Assembly: GCA_036635475.1 (NCBI GenBank)
Contig: JAVWQH010000004.1
Location: forward strand, 10,555-74,554
Length of the DNA: 64,000 nucleotides
Reading direction: 5' to 3'
Source of the DNA: JAHHUA01 sp036635475
Lineage (GTDB): Bacteria; Bacillota; Clostridia; Oscillospirales; Ruminococcaceae
Part shown: positions 17,055-26,032 of the stretch, piece after piece
Layout: each line of letters begins with the position of its first letter
How positions within the stretch are numbered: position 1 is the stretch's first letter
Position numbers and translations under genes: made by a program
Notes under the pieces: generated by a model
Database searches by the model: none
Seen by the model: the letters and a program-made list of their open reading frames with translations, nothing else
Told to the model about the DNA's origin: nothing

Positions 17055-18188
17055 ATGAAACAATTATTAAAATATCCGCTTATTATAATCTTTTTTGCAT
17101 TTATAGCAATAGCAACTATTGTGGATTTTATAGTTCCATCAAAACCACATTCATATTGGGAAAATCGTGATTTAGCTCAAAAACCTAAAATGACATTAAC
17201 CTCATTAATTGAGAATAAATACACCTCAGAATATGAAAAATTCATTAATGACCAATTTGCCGCAAGAGATACGTGGATTAGCATTAAATCAGTTGCTGAA
17301 AGTGCTTTAGGCAAAATTGAAAATAATGGTGTTGTGTACGGAAAAGATAATTATATGTTTGACAAGCTCAACACTCCTGACCTAGAACGTATTGACAAAA
17401 ACATTGGTTTTTATCGTGACTTTGTGGAAAAATATCCTGACGAAAAAATAACAGTAGGAATTATTCCAAACTCTTACTCTGTTTTAACCGACAAAGCTCC
17501 CACTTATCTCAATAATATTGACCAAACTCAATATACTGAGAAATTGTTTTCTCAACTAGAGGGTGAAAATCTATCTGAATTGTATTTTTTAGATGCACTA
17601 AAAGCTCATCAAGATGAATATATTTACTATCGCACTGACCACCATTGGACAACCCTTGGTGCATATTATGCCTATGCTGAATATGTCCGTTCATTAGGTT
17701 TTGAACCTGTTAAAATTGAAAGCCTCCAGCCGAAAATTCAAGAAAACTTTCTTGGAACATATTTTAACAAATCAAAAAGTTTCAATGCTAAACCTGATTT
17801 TATTACTTGGTATGATATTCCAACAGAAGAAATTACAGTTAACCTTGAATCTGTGGACAGTATGTATGACATTTCAAAGTTCAATGAACGTGATATGTAT
17901 GCCGCTTTCCTTCGTGGAAATAATGGACAAACAATCATTAAAAGCAGTGTAAATCAAAATAAAGTAGTCGGCAAGACTTCAAAAATCCTTGTGATTAAAG
18001 ATTCATATGCCAACTCTTTTGTACCGTTTTTGCTCTACAATTTTGATGAGGTTCACGTTGTAGATTTAAGAAAATTTGCCCCGAAACTTAGCCTATACTT
18101 GAGCGAAAATGGTTTTGATGAAATACTATTAATGTATAATTTCAAAAACTTTTCCGAAGACATTAATATTCCAAAGCTAAGATATTAA
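17055..18188 (+). CDS. DHHW/AlgJ-like membrane-anchored acetyl-transfer partner
   Basis: This 377-residue protein has one amino-terminal membrane helix (about 6-26), then an extracytoplasmic domain with the family signature D195-H196-H197-W198 in RTDHHWTTLGAYYAY. A later Asp-Ser segment (KDSYANSFVPFL) resembles SGNH-type active sites. By analogy with AlgJ and PatB it would transfer the acyl group delivered by the MBOAT protein to the polymer. It follows that gene by 14 bases with an excellent AGGAGGTG site, so the two are co-translated. A bidirectional terminator follows. Confidence 0.85.
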   Translation: MKQLLKYPLIIIFFAFIAIATIVDFIVPSKPHSYWENRDLAQKPKMTLTSLIENKYTSEYEKFINDQFAARDTWISIKSVAESALGKIENNGVVYGKDNYMFDKLNTPDLERIDKNIGFYRDFVEKYPDEKITVGIIPNSYSVLTDKAPTYLNNIDQTQYTEKLFSQLEGENLSELYFLDALKAHQDEYIYYRTDHHWTTLGAYYAYAEYVRSLGFEPVKIESLQPKIQENFLGTYFNKSKSFNAKPDFITWYDIPTEEITVNLESVDSMYDISKFNERDMYAAFLRGNNGQTIIKSSVNQNKVVGKTSKILVIKDSYANSFVPFLLYNFDEVHVVDLRKFAPKLSLYLSENGFDEILLMYNFKNFSEDINIPKLRY

Positions 18189-18208
18189 TTATATCAATTT
18201 AATTTATC

Positions 18209-18258
18209 AAAAAGGCAGAGATTTTTCACCATTTTGGGTGCTAAATCTCTGCCTTTTA
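18209..18258. terminator. Bidirectional terminator between convergent genes
   Basis: AAAAGGCAGAGATTT (about 18209-18224) pairs with AAATCTCTGCCTTTT (18243-18257), and an inner CACC/GGTG stem caps it. T-runs lie on both sides, so it serves the DHHW gene (+) and the TraX-like gene (-). Confidence 0.88.
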
Positions 18259-18268
18259 TTTGTTATCC

Positions 18269-19027
18269 TTAGCGTAAAAAATTCGCTATTATTACTAAAA
18301 TCGCAATATGTAATGGATAAAAAGCATATACAAAATATTGCATTTTCTTGCCGCCAAAGCCTTTTTTCCCATTATATAGCCATATTGGAATTAATGCCAA
18401 CATAGCAGTTGCTTGAATTGGAAATTCAATTAGATTTCCTAGTAAAGTGAAATTTATTGTTTGTCCACCCAGCCATAAATAATTTATTACAAACATTCCG
18501 ATTAGCTGTCCCAACCACGCAAATTTATAATTGCGGAATAAATAAAACAGCAAAACTGTCAGCACAACAAAGCCTTGATAATCCACCATAGACAATGTTG
18601 CCAGTGTAAATCCACCTAAAATTACTAGCAATTCAATCAATATAGTCAGATACCAACAATTTTTCTTTTTTACCCACTCGATAATCCACATTGCTCCAAT
18701 TGCTATCAAAAAACCAAAAAGAACATTTTGATGAAATGGATAAAACCAGTTTCCACTCATCATAAAATTAAATGGTATTTCAGAAATTAAAGCAAAAATA
18801 AATACACGCATTGCATATTTTTTCTTGTTTGATGTTTTGCAAAAGCCTTCCGCAACTTGAAATGCAAAAATCGGCAACGTAATTCTGCCGATAACTGTTA
18901 GCCACAAGTTTCCTTTAATTATAGTTCCCCACAAGTGGTCAAATAGCATTGTTATCATCGCAATAACTTTCAATGTTGAAGAAGAAAACCCGAATTTTTC
19001 CTTGAATTGTATTATTTTATTCTCCAT
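18269..19027 (-). CDS. TraX family membrane protein
   Basis: A 252-residue protein with about seven or eight hydrophobic segments. It begins with the TraX-family pattern LKVIAMITMLFDHLWGT and GRITLPIFAFQVAEGF, and ends YAFYPLHIAILVI. TraX was named for F-pilin acetylation, but chromosomal Firmicute members are common and their acyl targets are unknown. Nothing here suggests conjugation. It is convergent with the O-acyltransferase pair, so both may modify cell-surface material; that is inference. It follows leuS by 68 bases of spacer, where only an imperfect hairpin is seen. Confidence 0.85.
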   Translation of the reverse strand: MENKIIQFKEKFGFSSSTLKVIAMITMLFDHLWGTIIKGNLWLTVIGRITLPIFAFQVAEGFCKTSNKKKYAMRVFIFALISEIPFNFMMSGNWFYPFHQNVLFGFLIAIGAMWIIEWVKKKNCWYLTILIELLVILGGFTLATLSMVDYQGFVVLTVLLFYLFRNYKFAWLGQLIGMFVINYLWLGGQTINFTLLGNLIEFPIQATAMLALIPIWLYNGKKGFGGKKMQYFVYAFYPLHIAILVIIANFLR

Positions 19028-19058
19028 ATATTTCTCCGCTTATCCTGAATTTATTATA

Positions 19059-19084
19059 GGGGACAATGAAAATCACTGTCCCCC
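19059..19084. other. GC-rich hairpin between leuS and the TraX-like gene
   Basis: GGGGACA (19059-19065) and TGTCCCC (19078-19084) flank an inner TGA/TCA stem, with one mismatch. There is no clear T-run on either side, so it may be a weak terminator of leuS or a pause site. Confidence 0.4.
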
Positions 19085-19094
19085 AACTTTGGCT

Positions 19095-21500
19095 TTATTT
19101 TGCCACTATATTAACAAGTTTGCCCGCCACGCAAATTTCCTTGACAATTGTTTTGCCCTCAAGTGCAGCTGACACATCAGCATCAGCTTTTGCAGCAGCT
19201 ATCATTTCATCGTTTGTTGCTGTTGTTGAAACAACTATTCTTGCCTTGATTTTTCCACAAACTTGAACAACGATTTCTGCTGTAGCTTCAACGCATTTAC
19301 TTTCATCAAAGCTTACCCATTTTTGTTCATTTAGCATACCATCGAAGTGACAATTTTCCCACATTTCTTCTGAAATATGCGGTGCAAATGGATTTACAAG
19401 TATAAGCAAAGTTTTAAGTTCAGCTTTATTTATTGACTTTTTCAAGTAAAATTCGTTCAAAAGTGACATCATTGTGGCGATTGCAGTATTAAACTTCATT
19501 GCCTCAATATCTTGCGATACTTTCTTGATTGTCTTGTGCATTGAAGCTTCAATATCGCTTGAATACTCATTACCATCAATTAAAAAGTCTTGTAATGCCC
19601 AAATTCTATCCAAAAATCTCTTGCAGCCTTTTATTGAAGATGTGTTCCAAGGTGCAACCTTTTCAAAATCTCCAATGAACATTTCATACAAACGCAGTGT
19701 ATCTGCTCCGAATTCTTTGATGATATCATCTGGATTTACAACATTTCCTCTGGACTTGCTCATTTTTTCGCCGTCTTCGCCCAAAATCATTCCATGACTT
19801 GTCCTCTTTGCATATGGTTCTTTTGTTTTAACAACACCAATATCATACAAGAACTTGTGCCAAAAACGTGAATATAACAAGTGCAAAGTTGTATGCTCCA
19901 TACCGCCATTGTACCAATCAACAGGCATCCAATATTCAAGTGCCTCTTTTGCTGCAAGTTCGCTCATATTGTCGGGGTCGCAATAACGCAAGAAATACCA
20001 AGATGAACCTGCCCATTGAGGCATTGTATCTGTTTCACGTTTTGCATCGCCACCACAAATAGGGCATTTAACATTCAGCCATTCAGTCATATTTGCAAGT
20101 GGTGATTCACCATTTTGCGTTGGTTCATATGACTCAACATCAGGCAAAGTAAGCGGTAAATCTTTTTCATCAAGTGGCACATAACCACATTTATCACAGT
20201 GAATAATAGGAATTGGCTCGCCCCAATATCTTTGACGAGAAAATACCCAGTCACGCAATTTATAATTTACTTTTTTTGTTCCCAGATTTTTTTCAGCCAA
20301 AAATTCAATGATTTTTTTCTTTGCATCTTCAACAGTTAATCCGTTTAAGAAATCAGAATTAACCATAATTCCTGTTTGACAATCAGTATATGCTTCTTCT
20401 TGAACATTTCCGCCCTTGACAACTTCAACAATTGGCATATTAAATTGCTTTGCGAACTCCCAATCTCTTGTATCGTGAGCGGGAACAGCCATAATTGCAC
20501 CTGTTCCATATGTCATTAAAACATAGTCAGATACAAAAATTGGTATTTCTTTTCCTGTTGCAGGATTAATTCCGCAAACTCCTTGAAGTTGAACTCCTGT
20601 TTTATCCTTAATTACTTCTGCTCTTTCAAAGTCCGATTTTTTCGATGCCATTTCTTTATATGCTTTAATTTCTTCGATATTTTCAAGCTTGTCCGCCCAT
20701 TTATCCAAAAATGGGTGTTCAGGAGAAATTACCATATATGTTGCACCGAAAATTGTGTCGGGACGTGTTGTGAATATTTTAAGGTCATCGCCAGCTGTTG
20801 TTGCAAACAAAACCTCTGCTCCAAGCGAACGTCCAATCCAGTTCTTTTGCGAAGTTTTAACTCTGTCTATGTAATCGACATCGTCAAGTCCGTCAATTAG
20901 TTTGTCAGCATAATCAGTTATTTTAAGCATCCATTGGCTCTTAACTTTGTGGACAACTTCACTATGACAACGCTCACAGCCACCGTTTACAACTTCTTCA
21001 TTCGCCAAAACAACCTTACAACCTGTACACCAGTTTACGGACATTTCTTTTTTATAAGCTAATCCTTTTTTGAATAACTGCAAAAATATCCATTGTGTCC
21101 ATTTATAGTAATTAGGGTCTGTTGTATTTATTTCTCTATCCCAATCAAATGAAATTCCCAGAGATTTTAGCTGACTTTTAAAACGTGCAACATTGTTTTT
21201 TGTAACTATCTCAGGGTGAATATGATTTTTTATTGCAAAATTTTCTGTTGGCAATCCGAATGCGTCCCAACCCATTGGATAGAGTACGTTATAGCCCTCT
21301 AATCTGCGTTTTCTTGAAACTATATCAAGGGCAGTGTATGAACGTGGGTGACCAACGTGCAAGCCTTGACCTGATGGATAAGGAAATTCAACTAATCCAT
21401 AAAACTTTGGTTTAGTGTAATCATTTGTTGCTGCAAAACATTTTTTTTCGTCCCATATGTCCTGCCACTTTTTTTCTATTTTATTAAATTCATATTTCAA
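19095..21500 (-). CDS. leuS: Leucyl-tRNA synthetase
   Basis: A class I synthetase charging tRNA-Leu. The bacterial-type protein is about 801 residues. The HIGH-type motif is HVGH in GQGLHVGHPRSYTALD, followed by a zinc-like cluster (CTGCK, CERCH), an editing domain with TTRPDTIFGAT and GTGAIMAVPAHD, and KMSKS in EDGEKMSKSRGN. The frame runs to a GTG at 21509, but AGAGGTG lies six bases before TTG at 21500, giving MKYEFNKIEKKWQ as usual for the family. It sits closely behind rsfS, so there is no room for a T-box; regulation is by the upstream operon promoter. Confidence 0.96.
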   Translation of the reverse strand: MKYEFNKIEKKWQDIWDEKKCFAATNDYTKPKFYGLVEFPYPSGQGLHVGHPRSYTALDIVSRKRRLEGYNVLYPMGWDAFGLPTENFAIKNHIHPEIVTKNNVARFKSQLKSLGISFDWDREINTTDPNYYKWTQWIFLQLFKKGLAYKKEMSVNWCTGCKVVLANEEVVNGGCERCHSEVVHKVKSQWMLKITDYADKLIDGLDDVDYIDRVKTSQKNWIGRSLGAEVLFATTAGDDLKIFTTRPDTIFGATYMVISPEHPFLDKWADKLENIEEIKAYKEMASKKSDFERAEVIKDKTGVQLQGVCGINPATGKEIPIFVSDYVLMTYGTGAIMAVPAHDTRDWEFAKQFNMPIVEVVKGGNVQEEAYTDCQTGIMVNSDFLNGLTVEDAKKKIIEFLAEKNLGTKKVNYKLRDWVFSRQRYWGEPIPIIHCDKCGYVPLDEKDLPLTLPDVESYEPTQNGESPLANMTEWLNVKCPICGGDAKRETDTMPQWAGSSWYFLRYCDPDNMSELAAKEALEYWMPVDWYNGGMEHTTLHLLYSRFWHKFLYDIGVVKTKEPYAKRTSHGMILGEDGEKMSKSRGNVVNPDDIIKEFGADTLRLYEMFIGDFEKVAPWNTSSIKGCKRFLDRIWALQDFLIDGNEYSSDIEASMHKTIKKVSQDIEAMKFNTAIATMMSLLNEFYLKKSINKAELKTLLILVNPFAPHISEEMWENCHFDGMLNEQKWVSFDESKCVEATAEIVVQVCGKIKARIVVSTTATNDEMIAAAKADADVSAALEGKTIVKEICVAGKLVNIVAK

Positions 21501-21527
21501 ATTAAACACCTCTATTTATAAGTTTTA

Positions 21528-21866
21528 CTAAAATTCTATTTGAGGAGCATCTGCCCAAAGTCTTTCCATAGCGTAAAACTTACGTGCTTCCTCATCAAAA
21601 ATATGAATAATAACAGAATTATAATCCATCAAAATCCAGTTTGCATTTTGTTCGCCTTCAACTTTTCTTGCATTAACCCCTGCTACTGCCAAAGCTTTAT
21701 CAGCATACTCGCTAAGAGCTTTAACTTGTGATAAACTTGAACCATTTGCAATTACAAAATAATCACAAATTGCAGAAAGTCCCTCTATTTTAAGAATTTT
21801 AACATCTTTAGCTAACTTTTCTGATAAAACCTTAGCCGCCGTTTTTGCGATATCAATACCTTCCAT
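21528..21866 (-). CDS. rsfS: Ribosomal silencing factor RsfS
   Basis: RsfS (YbeB/YqeL) binds L14 on the 50S subunit and blocks 30S joining when nutrients are short. The 112-residue length is standard. The amino half contains ICDYFVIANGSS, and the carboxyl part contains GEQNANWILMDYNSVIIHIF, both typical. The order nadD-yqeK, LCP protein, rsfS, leuS resembles the Firmicute nadD-yqeK-rsfS cluster with an LCP gene inserted. Confidence 0.94.
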   Translation of the reverse strand: MEGIDIAKTAAKVLSEKLAKDVKILKIEGLSAICDYFVIANGSSLSQVKALSEYADKALAVAGVNARKVEGEQNANWILMDYNSVIIHIFDEEARKFYAMERLWADAPQIEF

Positions 21867-21924
21867 AATTGTACCTCCATATTTTATTTTTTATTAAATC
21901 ATTTATATATATTATTATAAATTT

Positions 21925-22896
21925 CTATGAAACAGATTTTAAATTCAATTCATCTTCACCAATCATTTCATCTTCAAAGCGAAAATGTTCATTCAAAATT
22001 TTCGTTGTTTTAGCTTTATCCAGTACATAAACTGCCGATTTTCCATACATTTCTCCGTTGCCCTCAAGAGTGAAAAAACGTATATTTTCATCTGATATTG
22101 TTATCAATTTAGGCAGAATTTCTGCTGACAATGACAAAGGAAAATCAGTTTCAACTTCTTCATAAGCCATCTTAACAATCCTCGTCAGGGTTATTATATC
22201 AAGATTTTTGGCTTTTCCCAATGCTGCAATAACAAAGTTTTTCTGCATAGCAAGACGTCCTATATCCCCTGTTGCATATCCTTTTCTGTAGCGAATAAGC
22301 CATTCTGCCTGTTCCCCATTCAAGGTTTGATATCCCTTATATAAAACTTTATTAGGCAAATAATCCACATAAAATGGAACATCAAATTCAATTCCACCCA
22401 TTAAATCAACAACTTTACGAAATGCATTCAAATTAATCATTACTGAATAATCTATTTTGAGTTTTAACATATCCTCAACTGTGGATTTAAGCAGTTTTAT
22501 TCCGTCATTTCTATCTTTTCTTAGAGCTAAAACTCCATTAAGTTTTCCTGTTGACGTTAAATTTCCAACAAAACTATCTCTGGGAATTTGAAGAAAAACA
22601 ACAGTATTTTCAGTTTTATCATATCTTGCCAAAACTATTACATCAGTCAAACTTCTGGTTTTATCAACTCCGCACAATAGTGCAGTTATAACCTCGTTAT
22701 GTGTAACTGTTGGCTCAGCGAATGAAGATATTCCTGAATTTTCATTGGTTTGGGAAGACAATTCCTCTTTTATTTGATAATTAAAGCTTATTTTCTCGTC
22801 TATTTTACTTTTTATAGACACCGAACTCAATGCTATAACACAAAATGAAAAAATCAGAATGAGAATTGTTCCCGTAATAATACGCTTTTTAATCAA
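21925..22896 (-). CDS. LytR-CpsA-Psr (LCP) family wall polymer ligase
   Basis: LCP proteins transfer lipid-linked anionic polymers such as teichoic acids to peptidoglycan outside the membrane. The 323-residue protein has an amino-terminal membrane helix (about 7-28). Its LCP domain shows TALLCGVDKTRSLTDVIVLA, the Arg/Asp pair in QIPRDSFVG, a KLNGVLALR region, MINLNAFRKVVDLMGGIEFDV and WLIRYRKGYATGDIGR. The start is TTG eight bases after GGAGG. It lies in the nadD-leuS operon, 52 bases after nadD-yqeK and 59 before rsfS. Confidence 0.92.
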   Translation of the reverse strand: MIKKRIITGTILILIFSFCVIALSSVSIKSKIDEKISFNYQIKEELSSQTNENSGISSFAEPTVTHNEVITALLCGVDKTRSLTDVIVLARYDKTENTVVFLQIPRDSFVGNLTSTGKLNGVLALRKDRNDGIKLLKSTVEDMLKLKIDYSVMINLNAFRKVVDLMGGIEFDVPFYVDYLPNKVLYKGYQTLNGEQAEWLIRYRKGYATGDIGRLAMQKNFVIAALGKAKNLDIITLTRIVKMAYEEVETDFPLSLSAEILPKLITISDENIRFFTLEGNGEMYGKSAVYVLDKAKTTKILNEHFRFEDEMIGEDELNLKSVS

Positions 22897-22947
22897 TACA
22901 TTTTCCTCCGAACTTATATTAAGTTTGTAGTTATGTATTGATTAAAA

Positions 22948-24132
22948 CTATTTTACACAATAAAAATTATATGTTTGTGCTGTTGCAAGGCTTATGGGAT
23001 TTGCTTTTTCAAGTATTTTTTTAAGGTTAAATCTCAATATTTCTTCAACAGCTTCATCTAAATTTTCCTCAGAAATTTTTCGGATATTTTCAAAATCCGG
23101 ATATGTCCTGTCCTCACTTGTTAAATCTGCAACAAATATCAATTTCTCAAAAAGACTCATATTCGCTTTTCCCGTTGTGTGCCACATAACCGCTTGAGTT
23201 ATGTCAGTATTATATATTCTGAGTTCACTTTTAATATACTCGCAAGCAGCTATTCCATGGAGAATTGATTCTTGAGCCAAAGTTGCATTATCCCAGATTA
23301 TATCAGATTTTTTAATCCAATGCAACATTTCATCATGAGTCATACTTTTGCAAATATCGTGAACAATTCCAGCGACTTTCGCCTTGTTTGTGTCACAGCC
23401 ATATATTTGTGCAAGATAAACTGCTCTTTTTGAAACGGCAAGGGAATGTATATACCTTTTTTCATCAACCATTTCTTTGACTTTTTCACTATAAAATTCA
23501 AAATCGTATTCATATGCAATCTTGTCACAGCCATAAAGTCCGTTTTGGACAATATATTCAATTACTTTTATAGGAACTATCAAACTTGACATTTGTTCAA
23601 GATAATGTTTGTTAAAACTATCTCGAATTTCCGTTGAACTTACCTCAAATATACCACCATTAAAGACAATAGTCCGACAACCATCTTCCTTTAATTTTTC
23701 TGCAAATTCGACAATTGGGTCTATAACATCACTTGTTCTTGCTCCAACGCAGACAGTAACCATATCTTTAAGCTCTTCGTAGCAATGCCATTTATCAAAA
23801 TGCAAAAACATATCGCTGCCCATAATAAGGAAAAATTCATCATCTGGGTACTGCACTTTAAGCATATGAATTGTTGTTGATGTGTAACTTTGCTCTGTTC
23901 GTTCAACCTCAAAAGGACAAACCTCAATGTTATTATATCCCTCAAAAGCCAATTTACACATATTAATACGGTCTTTTCCGTCAATAAGATTTGAACTTTC
24001 CTTATGGCATGGATTTCCCACAGGAACAATAATAAGCTTATCAAGTCCCAGCTTTTCTTTTGCAAAAGTGGCTAGCTTGATGTGTCCAATATGAATTGGG
24101 TTAAATGAACCCCCAAAAACTCCAATTTTCAT
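22948..24132 (-). CDS. nadD: NadD-YqeK fusion: nicotinate-nucleotide adenylyltransferase plus HD hydrolase
   Basis: One frame encodes two proteins that are separate in Bacillus. Residues 1-200 are NadD, which makes deamido-NAD from nicotinate mononucleotide and ATP: GGSFNPIHIGH (7-17) and SSTEIR (165-170). Residues 210-394 are a YqeK-type HD-domain hydrolase of diadenosine tetraphosphate: H229 in RYIHSL, HD at 258-259 in GIVHDICK, a later HG pair in ILHGIAACEYI, and ADLTSEDR. I see no break in the join. It starts at ATG, 13 bases after yhbY, and heads the LCP-rsfS-leuS genes. Confidence 0.93.
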   Translation of the reverse strand: MKIGVFGGSFNPIHIGHIKLATFAKEKLGLDKLIIVPVGNPCHKESSNLIDGKDRINMCKLAFEGYNNIEVCPFEVERTEQSYTSTTIHMLKVQYPDDEFFLIMGSDMFLHFDKWHCYEELKDMVTVCVGARTSDVIDPIVEFAEKLKEDGCRTIVFNGGIFEVSSTEIRDSFNKHYLEQMSSLIVPIKVIEYIVQNGLYGCDKIAYEYDFEFYSEKVKEMVDEKRYIHSLAVSKRAVYLAQIYGCDTNKAKVAGIVHDICKSMTHDEMLHWIKKSDIIWDNATLAQESILHGIAACEYIKSELRIYNTDITQAVMWHTTGKANMSLFEKLIFVADLTSEDRTYPDFENIRKISEENLDEAVEEILRFNLKKILEKANPISLATAQTYNFYCVK

Positions 24133-24144
24133 AAATTCCCCACC

Positions 24145-24447
24145 CTAGTCAATAATAATTTTTGGTTCTTTATTATTTCTTCTGTAGAGAACGAACCTTG
24201 AACCTATTACTTGTACAATATCAGAATGGGTTTTTTCTGCAATTTCTTGTGCAGCTTCTCTTGAAAATGCAGGTGAATTATCCAATGCTCTCATTTTAAT
24301 TATCTCTCTCGCTGTTAATGCGTCATCAACTTGCTTGATAAGTGCATCACCTATGCCGCCTTTTCCAACCTGCAAAATTGTGTCAATACCATTTGCCATT
24401 CCTCTTAGTTTAGCTCTTTGTTTGCTTGTAATCATATATTTTTTCAC
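24145..24447 (-). CDS. yhbY: YhbY-type RNA-binding protein
   Basis: A 100-residue CRM-domain protein that associates with the 50S subunit during ribosome assembly in the family. It has the typical start (LTSKQRAKLRG-like, here ITSKQRAKLRGMAN), the GKGGIGDALIKQVDDAL segment and a GSRFVLYRR end. The RNA-binding loop GKGG is present. It lies between rdgB and nadD-yqeK, 36 and 12 bases away. Confidence 0.93.
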   Translation of the reverse strand: MKKYMITSKQRAKLRGMANGIDTILQVGKGGIGDALIKQVDDALTAREIIKMRALDNSPAFSREAAQEIAEKTHSDIVQVIGSRFVLYRRNNKEPKIIID

Positions 24448-24483
24448 CTTTCAAGTGTGTAGATTATCTTTTATATTTTAAAA

Positions 24484-25080
24484 TTATTCTGCATTTTTTA
24501 TTATTTCAGGCAAATTATTTGCAAGAAGTCGCAATGCTTTTCCTCTGTGACTAATCTCATCTTTTTCTTCGTCAGTCATCTCCGCCATAGTTTTTTCGCC
24601 AACAACAAAAATTGGGTCATATCCAAAACCGCTATCTCCTTTAGGCTCATATCCAATTTTGCCATCGCATCTTCCATTGAAAATATATTCTTTGCTATCT
24701 TTGTCAATATAAACAATAACGCAACTGTAATATGCACTTCTATCTGTTGTGTTCTTTGCAGCAATTTCGTCAATGAGCTTTTGCATTTTTTCTGGATAAG
24801 GCAAATCTTCTCCGCCATATCTTGCCGAATAAACCCCAGGTCTGCCGTCAAGACAGTTTACGCATATGCCCGAATCATCTGAAATAACCGGCTTACCTGT
24901 TATTTTATGCAGTGTTCTTGCCTTTATCAGTGCATTTTCTTCAAATGTTGTTCCATCTTCCACTATTTCCACTGCAATTTCTGCATCTTTCATTGATATT
25001 AATGTTATATCATAATCCGACATAACTCTGTTCAATTCTTTTAGCTTTCCATTATTCTTCGTTGCTGCTATTACTATCAT
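24484..25080 (-). CDS. rdgB: XTP/dITP diphosphatase (RdgB/HAM1)
   Basis: House-cleaning enzyme that hydrolyses non-canonical purine triphosphates (dITP, XTP) to monophosphates. The fold markers are ATKNNGKLKEL near the start, FEENALIKAR, VISDDSGICVN with the catalytic acidic pair, GRPGVYSARYGG, and SGFGYDPIF and SHRGKALR near the end. The open frame begins at 25098, but AGGAGG lies six bases before the ATG at 25080, which gives the standard MIVIAATKNN. The start overlaps the end of ftsY by 29 bases, which indicates coupled translation. Confidence 0.95.
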   Translation of the reverse strand: MIVIAATKNNGKLKELNRVMSDYDITLISMKDAEIAVEIVEDGTTFEENALIKARTLHKITGKPVISDDSGICVNCLDGRPGVYSARYGGEDLPYPEKMQKLIDEIAAKNTTDRSAYYSCVIVYIDKDSKEYIFNGRCDGKIGYEPKGDSGFGYDPIFVVGEKTMAEMTDEEKDEISHRGKALRLLANNLPEIIKNAE

Positions 25081-26008
25081 CTTGTTCCTCCTCATCACTT
25101 ATGTTTTCAAAAATAGCATTAGTAAATTGAACTGCATCAAATGGTCTTAAATCATCAATTTTTTCACCAACGCCAATATATTTAACAGGTATTTGAAGTT
25201 CTTCTTTAATTCCAATTACAACGCCGCCCTTAGCTGTTCCATCAAGTTTTGTCAAAACAATTCCTGTTAGTCCTGCCGCTTCTTTAAAATCTCTGGCTTG
25301 ATTTAAAGCATTTTGACCTGTTGTTGCATCAAGAACCAATAAAACTTCAACATCACTATCTGGACATTCACGTGCAATAATTCTGGAGATTTTTGCAAGC
25401 TCGTCCATCAAGTTTTTCTTATTGTGAAGTCTTCCTGCTGTATCGCAAATTATAACATCTGTTCCTCTTGATTTTCCTGCTTGAATTGCATCAAAAACAA
25501 CAGCCGCCGGGTCTGAACCCTCTGCGTGTTTTATGATAGAAACATCAGCTCTCTCTGCCCAAATTTGTAGTTGGTCGATTGCTGCTGCTCGGAAAGTATC
25601 AGCTGCTGCCAAAATAACTGATTTACCTTCATTTTTTAAATTAGCCGCTAGTTTTCCGATTGTTGTTGTTTTTCCAACTCCATTAACGCCAATTACTAAG
25701 ATAACTGATGGCTTTGTTGCTAACTTTAGGGAATAATCTCCCTCAAGAATTTTTGCAACAACTTCACTGATAAGCCCTTTTAATTCTTGAGCATCGGACA
25801 GACCTCTTTCTTTTGCAAGTTTTTTAACATTACTGCAAATTTTTTCTGATGTCAATGCCCCAACGTCAGCCATTATCAAAGCCTCTTCCAATTCCTCGAA
25901 TAATTCGTCATCAATTTTCTTGAAAGATTTTGTAATATTTTCTATCTTTTTTGCAAAAGATTCTCTGGTTTTTTTAAGTCCCTCGGTTATCTTACTAAAA
26001 AAGCCCAT
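25052..26008 (-). CDS. ftsY: Signal recognition particle receptor FtsY
   Basis: FtsY is the GTPase receptor that docks SRP-ribosome complexes at the membrane. It has an amphipathic amino end (MGFFSKITEGLKKTRESF), a helical N domain and a G domain with GVNGVGKTTTIGKLA (G1), DTFRAAA, DTAGRLHNK (G3) and TKLDGTAKGG (G4). The 318-residue length is the compact form lacking an acidic A domain, normal in Firmicutes. A short acidic tail (SDEEEQDDSNSSNEE) overlaps the rdgB start. It follows smc by 24 bases. Confidence 0.96.
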   Translation of the reverse strand: MGFFSKITEGLKKTRESFAKKIENITKSFKKIDDELFEELEEALIMADVGALTSEKICSNVKKLAKERGLSDAQELKGLISEVVAKILEGDYSLKLATKPSVILVIGVNGVGKTTTIGKLAANLKNEGKSVILAAADTFRAAAIDQLQIWAERADVSIIKHAEGSDPAAVVFDAIQAGKSRGTDVIICDTAGRLHNKKNLMDELAKISRIIARECPDSDVEVLLVLDATTGQNALNQARDFKEAAGLTGIVLTKLDGTAKGGVVIGIKEELQIPVKYIGVGEKIDDLRPFDAVQFTNAIFENISDEEEQDDSNSSNEE

Positions 26009-26032
26009 TTTTTTTCCTCCAATTATATTATA

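Noticed and set aside
18269..19027. TraX-like gene as evidence of a conjugative element
   Set aside because: No other transfer, relaxase or integrase gene is near; chromosomal TraX homologues are common in Firmicutes.
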